Shown here: positions 18,327 through 26,159 of the stretch, piece by piece
Layout of the letters: each line of letters begins with the position of its first letter
Numbering within the stretch: the first letter of the stretch is position 1
Assembly (NCBI GenBank): GCA_002070025.1
Contig: MWCL01000012.1
Location: forward strand, 1 to 49,355
Source: Spirochaetes bacterium ADurb.Bin215
GTDB lineage: Bacteria; Spirochaetota; Spirochaetia; Treponematales; Treponemataceae
Length of the DNA: 49,355 bases
Reading direction: 5' to 3'
Notes under the pieces: generated by a model
Told to the model about the DNA's origin: nothing
The model's input: only the letters and a program-made list of their open reading frames with translations
The model's database searches: none
Position numbers and translations under genes: made by a program

Positions 18327-18356
18327 AAGATACTAACATTGCTGCCGCGGGGTCAA
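18327..18356 (-). promoter_or_regulatory. Predicted promoter, grpE-dnaK-dnaJ
   Basis: On the minus strand: -35 TTGACC (18356-18351), 18-nt spacer and -10 TATCTT (18332-18327). No CIRCE element (TTAGCACTC-N9-GAGTGCTAA) is visible around it, so HrcA control is not supported by this sequence. Confidence 0.4.
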
Positions 18357-18393
18357 CCAAATCATGAAAAATTGCACGTATCACGCTCCATTT

Positions 18394-19185
18394 TCACCCG
18401 TTGAGCTCCCCCATGATGAGTTTCCAGGCAACGGAGTAGGGGGACGGTATATTCGGCAGCTCGCTCCGGGAGAACCAGCGGGCTTCCAGGATTTCTTCTC
18501 CGTCGGGGACAAGCTCGCCAGAAGCCCAATCCGCGTGGAAGGCGACCATGTATTGATCCGGGAAGGGCCAGCTCTGACTGCCGGCATAGCGGATGTTTTT
18601 TACGGTAATCCCGGTTTCTTCAAGCACTTCCCGCGCAACACAGGCTTCCAGGGTTTCCCCGTGCTCAACATACCCGGCCACGCAGGAAAAAAGGTGCTGT
18701 ATACGATGGGCATGCCGCACAAGAAGCATTGTGTCGCCGCGGTGAACCAGAACGATAATGGCCGGGGCAAGGCGGGGATAGTAATCCACCCCACAGGAAG
18801 GACACCGCATGGCCGTTTCCGAGGGATGATCTTCAAGCGTTCCGCCGCACCGAGTACAAAACCGCGTTGCCGAATACCAGTTTATCAGTCCGTATGCCCG
18901 CCCGGCATTACGGGCAAGCGGTTCCGGAATTGAGCCGTCCTGGGCAAACAGCGATTTGACCGGCACCCAGGAGCACGCCTTTCCGCTTCCCGCCGCGCAC
19001 GCGTCGAGGACGTCCGCGGAACGGGCGGTCTCTGTCATGAGAACAAGAAACGGTTTCCCGTCAATCCGGATATGCATGCGGGTCGCACAGGCGATAGTTT
19101 CAAGCGCCGGATTCAGGACGGGTAATTCAAATGAGTCCAACAGAACTATTTCATCGGGATGAAACACAAAAACGGAAGATTCCAT
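18394..19185 (-). CDS. nudC: NAD(+) diphosphatase / NudC-type Nudix hydrolase
   Basis: 263 residues. A four-cysteine zinc ribbon (CTRCGG...CPSCG, about 110-131) is followed by the Nudix box GYVEHGETLEACVAREVLEE, fitting G-x5-E-x7-R-E-U-x-E-E-x-G-U. The NudC-specific SQSWPFPDQYM element lies just after. NudC cleaves NADH or NAD+ and removes NAD caps from RNA 5' ends. The ATG at 19185 has GGAG five bases upstream; a GTG two codons earlier is less likely. The gene ends just ahead of the grpE promoter and is divergent from purE. Confidence 0.93.
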   Translation of the reverse strand: MESSVFVFHPDEIVLLDSFELPVLNPALETIACATRMHIRIDGKPFLVLMTETARSADVLDACAAGSGKACSWVPVKSLFAQDGSIPEPLARNAGRAYGLINWYSATRFCTRCGGTLEDHPSETAMRCPSCGVDYYPRLAPAIIVLVHRGDTMLLVRHAHRIQHLFSCVAGYVEHGETLEACVAREVLEETGITVKNIRYAGSQSWPFPDQYMVAFHADWASGELVPDGEEILEARWFSRSELPNIPSPYSVAWKLIMGELNG

Positions 19186-19268
19186 AAACACTCCGGAGTA
19201 TCAGTCCCATTACCATACCGGAAAGACTCACTTTATGTCCATGCGGCGCTCTTTGGGCTGTGAACATC

Positions 19269-19298
19269 TTGAAGCGCAACTTTGATCCGTGATATATT
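19269..19298 (+). promoter_or_regulatory. Predicted promoter, pur cluster (leaderless purE)
   Basis: -35 TTGAAG (19269-19274), 18-nt spacer and -10 TATATT (19293-19298). The purE ATG at 19304 comes after only five bases and no Shine-Dalgarno is present, so the transcript would start at the ATG. No purine riboswitch fits into such a leader. Confidence 0.5.
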
Positions 19299-19303
19299 CG
19301 CGT

Positions 19304-19786
19304 ATGAAAGTAGCAATCTTTTTCGGATCAAAATCGGACACAGACAGTATGAAGAAAGCGGCCGGAGTCCTCAGGGATTTCGGTGTTGAATTTTCTTCAT
19401 TCATCATTTCAGCCCACCGAGCAGGCGAACTCCTCGCTGAAACCGTGGCCCGTGTTGAAAAAGACGGCGCCGAGGTCATTATCGCGGGAGCCGGTCTTGC
19501 CGCGCATCTGCCGGGCGTAATCGCTTCCATGACCGTACTGCCGGTAATCGGCGTTCCGCTTGACGGCGGAAAGGTCGGCGGCCTCGACGCGCTGCTCTCC
19601 ATCGTTCAAATGCCCAAGCAGATTCCGGTAGCTACCGTCGGTCTTGATAACGCCGCGAACGCCGCTTACCTTGCCTGTGAAATTCTTGCCATCAAGTATC
19701 CGGAACTCAAGACAAAACTTCTGGACTTCCGGAAACAACTCAAGACTGACATTGCCGCCGAAGGCGGAAAGGGTGTGGAACTGTGA
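19304..19786 (+). CDS. purE: N5-carboxyaminoimidazole ribonucleotide mutase PurE, class I
   Basis: 160 residues. It shows GSKSDTDSM near the N-terminus, SAHRAGELL with the catalytic His, and GAGLAAHLPGVIAS followed by GLDALLSIVQMPKQIPVAT. These last two elements match class I PurE, which rearranges N5-CAIR to CAIR, rather than the CO2-using class II form described from Treponema denticola. Class I enzymes need PurK to make N5-CAIR, and purK is not in this window. A GTG five codons upstream (19289) is possible, but it would overlap the predicted -10. The stop overlaps the purF GTG start. Confidence 0.93.
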   Translation: MKVAIFFGSKSDTDSMKKAAGVLRDFGVEFSSFIISAHRAGELLAETVARVEKDGAEVIIAGAGLAAHLPGVIASMTVLPVIGVPLDGGKVGGLDALLSIVQMPKQIPVATVGLDNAANAAYLACEILAIKYPELKTKLLDFRKQLKTDIAAEGGKGVEL

Positions 19787-21276
19787 AATCCTTATCTGAC
19801 ACTACCGGCGATTACCTGACGTACGAAGAAGATGAAAAACTCCGGGACCACTGCGGTGTGGTCGGAGTCTACCTTTCAGATCATGAAACCAATGCGTCCC
19901 GGCTTGCGTATTACGGACTCCAGTCATTGCAGCACCGCGGCCAGGAAAGTACCGGTATTGCCGTATCGGACGGCGAGAAGGTTGAACACTACAAGAAGAT
20001 GGGGCTGGTTGCCGACGTGTACAACCATGAAACCCTCGCGCCGCTCAAGGGGTACATCGCCATCGGGCACGTTCTGTATTCAACATCGGGGCACGCAACG
20101 ATCGAGAATGCGCAGCCCTTCGTTTCCCGCTCAAAACTGGGAACCCTCGCGGTAGCCCATAACGGAAGCCTGGTAAACGCCGAACCGATGAAGGAATTCC
20201 TCGAGGAAACCGGATCTACCTTTACCTCCGCGAGCGACACCGAAGTAATCATCAAACTCATTGCGAAAAACTATAAAAAAGGCCTTGAAAAAGCCCTTAC
20301 CGACACGATCCAGCTCATCCGCGGGTCTTTTGCCCTCGCGGTCATGACCGAAAAAACCCTCATCGGCGCCCGTGACCCGAACGGTATCCGGCCGCTGTGC
20401 CTCGGAAAACTCCCCAACGGATGGATTCTCGCGAGCGAATCCTGCGCGATCGACGCCATGGGCGGCGACCTGGTCCGGGATATCGAACCGGGCGAAATCG
20501 TCATCATAAACGACGACGGCGTTCTTTCGTTCAACTTCGGCGAAAAAACCGCCCGCAAGAACTGTATTTTCGAATATGTCTACTTTGCCCGCCCGGACTC
20601 CATCATGGACAATATCCACGTTCTTGAAGCCCGCATCAGGATGGGTGAAGTTCTTGCCCGTGAATCCGGCGTCGCCGCCGATGTGGTCATCGGCGTTCCC
20701 GATTCCGGTCTTGGTGCCGCAATCGGATTCTCCCGCGCGTCTGGCATCCCCTACGCCATGGGTCTGGTCAAGAACAAGTACATTGGCAGAACCTTTATCG
20801 CACCGACCCAGGAAGAGCGGGAACAGATGGTCTTCGTAAAGCTCAACGCCATCAAGTACGACGTATGCGGCAAGCGGGTTGTCATCATAGACGATTCGAT
20901 CGTCCGCGGAACCACCGCGCGCCGGCTCATCCAGATTCTCAGAAAAGCTGGAGCAAAGGAAGTACACTTCCGCATCTCCTCTCCGCCGGTCAAGTATCCC
21001 TGCTATTTCGGCATTGATACCCCGGTGCGGGCAGACCTCATTTCCGCGACCCATGACAGCGCAGAGATCTGTACCGCAGTGGGCGCAGACTCTCTCGCAT
21101 TCATTTCAATGGAGGGAATGGTTGAGGCACTGGAAAGTTGTGAGCCTGAACGTGCCGTGGAACATACCGAGCAGAACGGATCAAAGAAAAGCGAGGCAAA
21201 CGATTGCTGCTTCTGCCAGGGATGTTTTCTCGGTGAATACCCCATGCCCATGATCGGTGAAATTGGAAAACGCTAA
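19783..21276 (+). CDS. purF: Amidophosphoribosyltransferase
   Basis: 497 residues. It catalyses the first committed step of purine synthesis, from PRPP and glutamine to phosphoribosylamine. The nucleophile is C24 in RDHCGVVG, behind a 23-residue propeptide that should be removed to free the cysteine. The PRPP loop is VVIIDDSIVRGTT (about 366-378). Four cysteines, C261 (KNCIFEYVYFARPD), C407 (KYPCYFGID), C478 and C481 (FCQGCFLGEYP), match the 4Fe-4S ligands of the Bacillus-type oxygen-sensitive enzyme. The GTG start overlaps the purE stop (GTGA). Confidence 0.97.
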   Translation: MKSLSDTTGDYLTYEEDEKLRDHCGVVGVYLSDHETNASRLAYYGLQSLQHRGQESTGIAVSDGEKVEHYKKMGLVADVYNHETLAPLKGYIAIGHVLYSTSGHATIENAQPFVSRSKLGTLAVAHNGSLVNAEPMKEFLEETGSTFTSASDTEVIIKLIAKNYKKGLEKALTDTIQLIRGSFALAVMTEKTLIGARDPNGIRPLCLGKLPNGWILASESCAIDAMGGDLVRDIEPGEIVIINDDGVLSFNFGEKTARKNCIFEYVYFARPDSIMDNIHVLEARIRMGEVLARESGVAADVVIGVPDSGLGAAIGFSRASGIPYAMGLVKNKYIGRTFIAPTQEEREQMVFVKLNAIKYDVCGKRVVIIDDSIVRGTTARRLIQILRKAGAKEVHFRISSPPVKYPCYFGIDTPVRADLISATHDSAEICTAVGADSLAFISMEGMVEALESCEPERAVEHTEQNGSKKSEANDCCFCQGCFLGEYPMPMIGEIGKR

Positions 21277-21286
21277 GGAGAACCCA

Positions 21287-22315
21287 ATGATTGATTACCG
21301 GGAAGCCGGAGTAGATGTTGAAGAAGGCTATCGCGCCGTAACCGGATACAAGGAACACGCGAAACGGACCATGGTTCCCGGAGTCCTGAACGGACTCGGG
21401 AGTTTCGCCGGCATGTTCCAGATACCCGCCGGATACCGCGAGCCGGTTATCGTTTCGGGAACCGACGGCGTCGGTACCAAACTGGATATCGCCTTTGCCC
21501 TGAACAAATACGACACGGTCGGTATTGACTGCGTGGCCATGTGCGTAAACGACATACTCTGCCACGGAGCGAAACCGCTGTACTTTCTCGACTACATAGC
21601 CTGCGGAAAGCTCGACGCCGCCATTGCCTCGGACCTCGTAAAGGGCGTGGCAGAAGGCTGCGTGCAAAGCGGAGCCGCCCTGCTCGGCGGAGAAACCGCC
21701 GAAATGCCCGGCTTTTACGACGCGGGCAAATACGACATTGCCGGGTTCGCCACCGGCATCGCGGAAAAGTCTGAAATAATCGACGGATCAGCCATACAGG
21801 CGGGAGATGTCCTCATCGGGCTTGCCTCGAGCGGCGTGCATTCAAACGGTTTCTCGCTCGTGCGAAAACTGGTGCCCGATTTTATGGAAGACTTCAACGG
21901 CAAGCCGATCGGGGAAGTGCTCCTTGAGCCGACAAGAATCTATGTAAAACCGGTGCTCGAACTCCTTGAAAAAACCGCCATACACGGCATGGTTCATATT
22001 ACCGGCGGGGGATTTTTCGAAAACATTCCCCGCATGTATCCTTCCGGCGGCGTTCACGGCGGATCAGCCGGAGAACACCTCGTTTCCGTGCTGAAAAAAG
22101 ACAGCTGGCCGGTCCCGCCCATTTTCGCAGAGTTGGTCCGCCGGGGTGCGAATCCGGACCGCATGTTCCATACCTACAACATGGGAATCGGCTTCATTCT
22201 GGCTCTCGCCCCACAAGACGCGCAAAACGCCATCCGGCACTTTACCGAAGCAGGATTCCCCGCATACGAGATCGGACGGGTTGAAACAGGAACCGACGAT
22301 GTCTCCTTCCGCTGA
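21287..22315 (+). CDS. purM: Phosphoribosylformylglycinamidine cyclo-ligase (AIR synthetase)
   Basis: 342 residues. It closes the imidazole ring of AIR using ATP. Family motifs are GFAGMFQIP-like (SFAGMFQIP), the ATP-binding VSGTDGVGTKLDIA, GIDCVAMCVNDIL, GGETAEMPGFY and SSGVHSNGFSLVRK. The ATG at 21287 is chosen because AAGGAG lies six bases upstream; an earlier in-frame ATG would run inside purF and lacks this support. The 3' end overlaps purN by 17 nt. Confidence 0.97.
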   Translation: MIDYREAGVDVEEGYRAVTGYKEHAKRTMVPGVLNGLGSFAGMFQIPAGYREPVIVSGTDGVGTKLDIAFALNKYDTVGIDCVAMCVNDILCHGAKPLYFLDYIACGKLDAAIASDLVKGVAEGCVQSGAALLGGETAEMPGFYDAGKYDIAGFATGIAEKSEIIDGSAIQAGDVLIGLASSGVHSNGFSLVRKLVPDFMEDFNGKPIGEVLLEPTRIYVKPVLELLEKTAIHGMVHITGGGFFENIPRMYPSGGVHGGSAGEHLVSVLKKDSWPVPPIFAELVRRGANPDRMFHTYNMGIGFILALAPQDAQNAIRHFTEAGFPAYEIGRVETGTDDVSFR

Positions 22316-22934
22316 TCCGGCGGCTACGCCGGTCCGCCTCGCGGTTTTTGTTTCCGGCGGCGGGACCAACCTCCAGGCGCTCATTGACGCCCTGGAGGCA
22401 GACCCCTCCCTGCCCTACCGTATTGTCTGTGTCGTCGCCGACCGGGAAGGTACCGGCGGCCAGGAGCGAGCGGAAAAGCACGGCATACCCGCCGCGCTCG
22501 CCCTCGCGCCCCGGGGCATTCCCCGGCCCGACGCTCGGAGAATCATTTCCGACAAGGCCCTTGCCGTCTGCCGCGAACACCGGGCCGAAGCGCTCGTGCT
22601 CGCCGGATTTTTGACCATCATGAGCGGAGATATCATCACCGCTTATTCAGGAAAAATGATCAACCTCCACCCCGCCCTCCTTCCCAAATTCGGCGGTCCG
22701 GGCATGTGGGGGCATCATGTGCACGAGGCGGTCCTTGCCGCGGGCGAAACCGAATCCGGTTGCTCCATTCATCTCGTGGATGCTGGCTGCGACACCGGCG
22801 AGGTGCTCATTCAGCGAAAGGTTCCGGTTCTTCCGGGAGATAGCGCGGAAACACTCGCCGGGCGGATTTACAGCGAAGAGCACATTGCCATCGTTGAAGG
22901 AGCGGTCGAACTCTCGAGACGGCTGCGATCATGA
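22299..22934 (+). CDS. purN: Phosphoribosylglycinamide formyltransferase
   Basis: 211 residues from the ATG at 22299, preceded by an ACAGG site within purM. It transfers a formyl group from 10-formyl-THF to GAR. Signatures are FVSGGGTNLQALIDA near the start, LAGFLTIMSG, INLHPALLPKFGGPGMWG (catalytic Asn/His) and the Asp in HLVDAGCDTGEVL. A longer reading frame extends upstream inside purM, but its extra residues do not resemble PurN. It overlaps purM by 17 nt and is followed by purH after 39 nt. Confidence 0.95.
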   Translation: MSPSADPAATPVRLAVFVSGGGTNLQALIDALEADPSLPYRIVCVVADREGTGGQERAEKHGIPAALALAPRGIPRPDARRIISDKALAVCREHRAEALVLAGFLTIMSGDIITAYSGKMINLHPALLPKFGGPGMWGHHVHEAVLAAGETESGCSIHLVDAGCDTGEVLIQRKVPVLPGDSAETLAGRIYSEEHIAIVEGAVELSRRLRS

Positions 22935-22973
22935 ACTGCTACCAAAATTGTTGAAATATATCAGGGGGATTAC

Positions 22974-24635
22974 ATGAAAAAACGCGCACTTATCAGCGTA
23001 TTTTACAAGGACGGCGTGCTGGACCTGGCACGATATCTTTCAGGCAACGGATGGGAAATCCTTTCGACCGGCGGAACCAAACAGCACCTCGCGGATGCGG
23101 GCGTTCCGGTAACCGATGTAAGCAGCGTAACCGGGTTCCCCGAATGCCTCGACGGACGGGTTAAAACCCTGCACCCCAAGATCCACGCGGGGCTTCTCGC
23201 CATCCGCGCGAACAGCGACCACATGAAAACCATGGAAGAACTTGCCGTTGACCCCATCGACCTCGTCTGCGTCAATCTCTACCCCTTCTTCGAGAAAGTT
23301 CAGGCAGGCCTTTCCTTCGACGAAACCGTCGAGTTTATCGATATCGGCGGACCGACCATGCTCCGCTCCGCGGCGAAAAACCACCAGGACGTGCTGGTTC
23401 TCACCGAAGCGGGCGATTACGCCGAAGTCATGGAAGCCCTCGATACGGCGAGTCAGAATGTTTCGTCCATCCCGCTCGATCTCAAACGGCGCCTTGCCGG
23501 GAAGGTATTCAATCTGACGAGCGCCTACGACGCGGCCGTTTCCCGGTTCATGCTCGGGGAAGCCGGGAAGCCCGTTTCGGAGAATTCTCCCCGATGGCCG
23601 CAGTACTACACCGTTCCCTACACGCTTTCCCAGTCGCTCCGGTACGGTGAAAACGGTCATCAGCAGGCGGCACTCTACCTGACCGGAGACGCTACCGGTG
23701 CCTTCGGCGGCATGAAGCAGCTTCAGGGAAAGGAGCTTTCCTACAACAATATGCGCGATCTCGATATCGCATGGAAAGCCGCCTGCGCCTACGACGAATT
23801 CCTGCAGGCGCTTCCGGCGGAATTCCCCGCGAAAGCTGAACTTGACCGGTCCAGGGAAACTGCGCCGGTTATTTGCGTGGCCCTCAAGCACAATACTCCC
23901 TGCGGCGCCGCCCTCGGAAAAACCGTCCTCGAAGCCTATCAGCGGGCCCATCTGGTGGATCCCGTTTCCATATTCGGCGGTATCGTCGGCTGCAACAAGA
24001 AGATTGACCGCGCCGCCGCCGAGGAAATGATCAAAACCTTCCTCGAAGTCGTGGTGGCTCCGGATTTTGACCAGGACGCTCTCGATGTCTTCGCGCAAAA
24101 AAAGAATCTCCGCCTCATCAAGGCAGACGTCAAGCCGAGCAGTTTTACCGAGTCCCTGAGCGTGGACGGGGGTATTCTCGTACAGGAACGCGACAACCAG
24201 CTTTTCTCGGACTGGAAGGTTGTTACGAAGAAGAAGCCGACTCCCGACGAGGCGGCGGAAATGGCGTTCGGCATGACCATCGCCCTTTTCGTAAAGAGCA
24301 ACGCCATCGTTATCGTTAAAGACCGTATCGCGCTCGGTATTGCCGGCGGACAGGTAAACCGCATTTGGCCTACGGCCCAGTCGCTTGAGCGCGCAAAAGC
24401 GCTTACCGATCAGGGAACCCCCGATCTTGCCGGCACAATCACCAAAACGCCGGCACCGGTTCTCGTATCGGATGCGTTCTTCCCCTTCGCAGATGTGGTT
24501 GATACCGCTGCAAAATTCGGCATTACCGCGATCGTGCAGCCCGGCGGCTCCATCCGCGACCAGGAATCGATCGACAAGGCAAACGAACTCGGCATAGCGA
24601 TGGTCTTTACCGGCACCCGGCACTTCAAACACTAA
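22974..24635 (+). CDS. purH: Bifunctional AICAR transformylase / IMP cyclohydrolase
   Basis: 553 residues, near the usual ~520-550. The N-terminal IMP cyclohydrolase part (about 1-200) has the MGS-fold opening RALISVFYKDGVL, SGNGWEILSTGGTKQHL and GRVKTLHPKIHAGLL. The C-terminal AICAR transformylase part has SLRYGENGHQQAALY and CVALKHNTPCGAALG (Lys-His active site). It performs the last two steps to IMP. The ATG at 22974 has an AGGGGGAT site upstream. It is the last gene of the pur cluster; no clear terminator is visible before the next promoter. Confidence 0.97.
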   Translation: MKKRALISVFYKDGVLDLARYLSGNGWEILSTGGTKQHLADAGVPVTDVSSVTGFPECLDGRVKTLHPKIHAGLLAIRANSDHMKTMEELAVDPIDLVCVNLYPFFEKVQAGLSFDETVEFIDIGGPTMLRSAAKNHQDVLVLTEAGDYAEVMEALDTASQNVSSIPLDLKRRLAGKVFNLTSAYDAAVSRFMLGEAGKPVSENSPRWPQYYTVPYTLSQSLRYGENGHQQAALYLTGDATGAFGGMKQLQGKELSYNNMRDLDIAWKAACAYDEFLQALPAEFPAKAELDRSRETAPVICVALKHNTPCGAALGKTVLEAYQRAHLVDPVSIFGGIVGCNKKIDRAAAEEMIKTFLEVVVAPDFDQDALDVFAQKKNLRLIKADVKPSSFTESLSVDGGILVQERDNQLFSDWKVVTKKKPTPDEAAEMAFGMTIALFVKSNAIVIVKDRIALGIAGGQVNRIWPTAQSLERAKALTDQGTPDLAGTITKTPAPVLVSDAFFPFADVVDTAAKFGITAIVQPGGSIRDQESIDKANELGIAMVFTGTRHFKH

Positions 24636-24667
24636 CAAAGGTGAGTTAGTCACAGAAGGGACCGCGT

Positions 24668-24682
24668 GTATACGAGTATACT
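24668..24682 (+). promoter_or_regulatory. Promoter region of the tlpA-ccdA pair with a GTATAC direct/inverted repeat
   Basis: GTATAC-GA-GTATAC lies at 24668-24681. The second copy provides a -10 TATACT (24677-24682) six bases before an ATG at 24689. The first copy could provide TATACG (24669-24674) with -35 TTAGTC 17 nt upstream. The two overlapping -10 candidates point to different starts (see the tlpA entry). Confidence 0.35.
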
Positions 24683-24700
24683 TGAGTCATGGAGATACCT

Positions 24701-25303
24701 ATGAAAATCAAGATGTTCAGCGCGTTTTCCCTTCTGGCACTGACCCTTGCGGCCTGTACCCCGTCCAAAGCCAAAGCGGAAGACCAGGCAGTAACAACTC
24801 CGGTTGAACCGGTGTCAGCCGAACTTGCGGTATACGAGGACCCGGCAACAGTTCTCGCCGGGCTGGGCTTTTATGTATTTCCCGAACCGATCCGGCTTCC
24901 CGAATTTAATGCACCCGGTCTCGCGGGCGGCATGATTGAAAGCACGGAATTCGCGGGAAAAGTTACACTCCTCAATTTCTGGGCTACCTGGTGCCCGCCC
25001 TGTCGCAAAGAAATGCCTTCCATAGAGCGCCTTCACGCCGCCATGAACGGGTTCGATTTTTCTATAGTAGCAATAAGTGTTTCAGAAAAAAAGAACACGG
25101 TCGAGGAATTTATCGCATCCGCCGGATACACGTTCCCGATATATCTTGATGAACGGGGAAGCATAGGCTCGGCCCTTGCATCCCAGGGAATACCCACCAC
25201 GTACATTCTTGACAAAAATGGTCTGGTTATCGCGGGAATAGTTGGTTCGTTCGAATACGATAATGAAACACTCGTGAACGTATTCCGGGAGATGGCGAAA
25301 TGA
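24701..25303 (+). CDS. TlpA-like thioredoxin-fold lipoprotein
   Basis: 200 residues. The signal peptide MKIKMFSAFSLLALTLAAC has a lipobox ending at Cys19, so the protein should be tethered in the periplasm. The thioredoxin domain has the redox-active WCPPC in FWATWCPPCRKEMPS, and IPTTYILDKNGLVI with the cis-Pro region. It probably reduces or resolves disulphides in envelope proteins, or in cytochrome c maturation, receiving electrons from CcdA encoded next (four-base overlap). The start at 24701 has GGAG six bases upstream. An in-frame ATG at 24689 lies six bases after a TATACT box and could be a leaderless start adding four residues. Confidence 0.9.
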   Translation: MKIKMFSAFSLLALTLAACTPSKAKAEDQAVTTPVEPVSAELAVYEDPATVLAGLGFYVFPEPIRLPEFNAPGLAGGMIESTEFAGKVTLLNFWATWCPPCRKEMPSIERLHAAMNGFDFSIVAISVSEKKNTVEEFIASAGYTFPIYLDERGSIGSALASQGIPTTYILDKNGLVIAGIVGSFEYDNETLVNVFREMAK

Positions 25304-26106
25304 TGGGCCAACTTCCATCCGTCGCGCTTTCATTTGCCGCGGGACTATTATCGTTTCTCAGTCCCTGTGTCCTCCCGCTCATACCGGTGTACCTTTCATT
25401 CATTTCCGGCGAATCGGTCCTGTCAGTTTCCGATAACAGGGAAGCGCGGGGAAGGCTTTTCGGTAGAACATTGCTGTTCGTAGCGGGTTTTTCCGTTGTT
25501 TTCGTTCTTCTCGCCATCATTTTCGGCGGGGGCATGCGCTTTCTCGGAAGCTCGGCCACGAGTATCATTACCCGGGTTTCGGGAATACTGGTTCTCGTGA
25601 TGGGAATAAACCTCGTGTTTAACCTTCTTCCCTTCCTGGCGCGTGAATTCCGCCTGGATGCCGCCGGAAAACTTGACAAGCTCGGATGGGTACGCGCTCC
25701 GCTGTTCGGCATGGCGTTCGCCGCGGGGTGGACTCCCTGCATCGGGCCCATTCTTTCCTCAATACTCCTGTACGCAGGTCAGTCCGGAAACGCCCTTCAC
25801 GCGGCAATCCTTCTTTCAGCCTATTCTCTTGGACTCGGCCTTCCCTTTATCCTGGCCGGAGTCTTTTTTGACCGTGCACGTCCTGTTATGAACTGGTTCA
25901 AACGCCACATGACCGCAGTACGGATTGTTTCCGGACTCCTGCTGGCGTTCTTCGGTATTGCCATACTTTCCGGAGGCCTTTCAGGAATAACCACCTTCTT
26001 CATGAAGGCAGGATTCTTCTTCGAAAAACTATCAGAAACGGGTCCTGAATGGTTCCGTCCCCTGGCAGGTTTTCTTGCACGGTGGATGACCTTTCAGGGG
26101 CTGTAA
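25300..26106 (+). CDS. CcdA/DsbD-like membrane thiol-disulphide carrier
   Basis: 268 residues with about six to seven membrane helices. The two redox cysteines of the CcdA/DsbD core are in GLLSFLSPCVLPLIPVY (about residue 25) and AAGWTPCIGPILSS (about 147), each in a Pro-rich setting. CcdA passes electrons from cytoplasmic thioredoxin across the membrane to a periplasmic thioredoxin-like partner, here most likely the TlpA-like lipoprotein encoded immediately upstream with an ATGA overlap. The mraY homologue that follows has its own predicted promoter. Confidence 0.92.
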   Translation: MMGQLPSVALSFAAGLLSFLSPCVLPLIPVYLSFISGESVLSVSDNREARGRLFGRTLLFVAGFSVVFVLLAIIFGGGMRFLGSSATSIITRVSGILVLVMGINLVFNLLPFLAREFRLDAAGKLDKLGWVRAPLFGMAFAAGWTPCIGPILSSILLYAGQSGNALHAAILLSAYSLGLGLPFILAGVFFDRARPVMNWFKRHMTAVRIVSGLLLAFFGIAILSGGLSGITTFFMKAGFFFEKLSETGPEWFRPLAGFLARWMTFQGL

Positions 26107-26124
26107 CCGGTCGAAAACGGGGGA

Positions 26125-26154
26125 TTGTGCAAACGGCAAAATTGGCGCTAAAAT
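26125..26154 (+). promoter_or_regulatory. Predicted promoter, mraY homologue (leaderless)
   Basis: -35 TTGTGC (26125-26130), 18-nt spacer and -10 TAAAAT (26149-26154), then five bases to the ATG at 26160. There is no Shine-Dalgarno. A second ATG at 26153 overlaps the -10 and lies in another frame. Confidence 0.5.
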
Positions 26155-26159
26155 GACTG

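Noticed and set aside
18309-18393. CIRCE element upstream of grpE
   Set aside because: Neither TTAGCACTC nor its complement at the required spacing is present.
19190-19199. Palindrome ACTCCGGAGT upstream of nudC as an operator
   Set aside because: It contains the nudC Shine-Dalgarno and is short enough to occur by chance.
23040-24653. 537-codon open frame on the minus strand across purH
   Set aside because: Antisense to a clear purH with conserved motifs throughout; the translation has no family resemblance.
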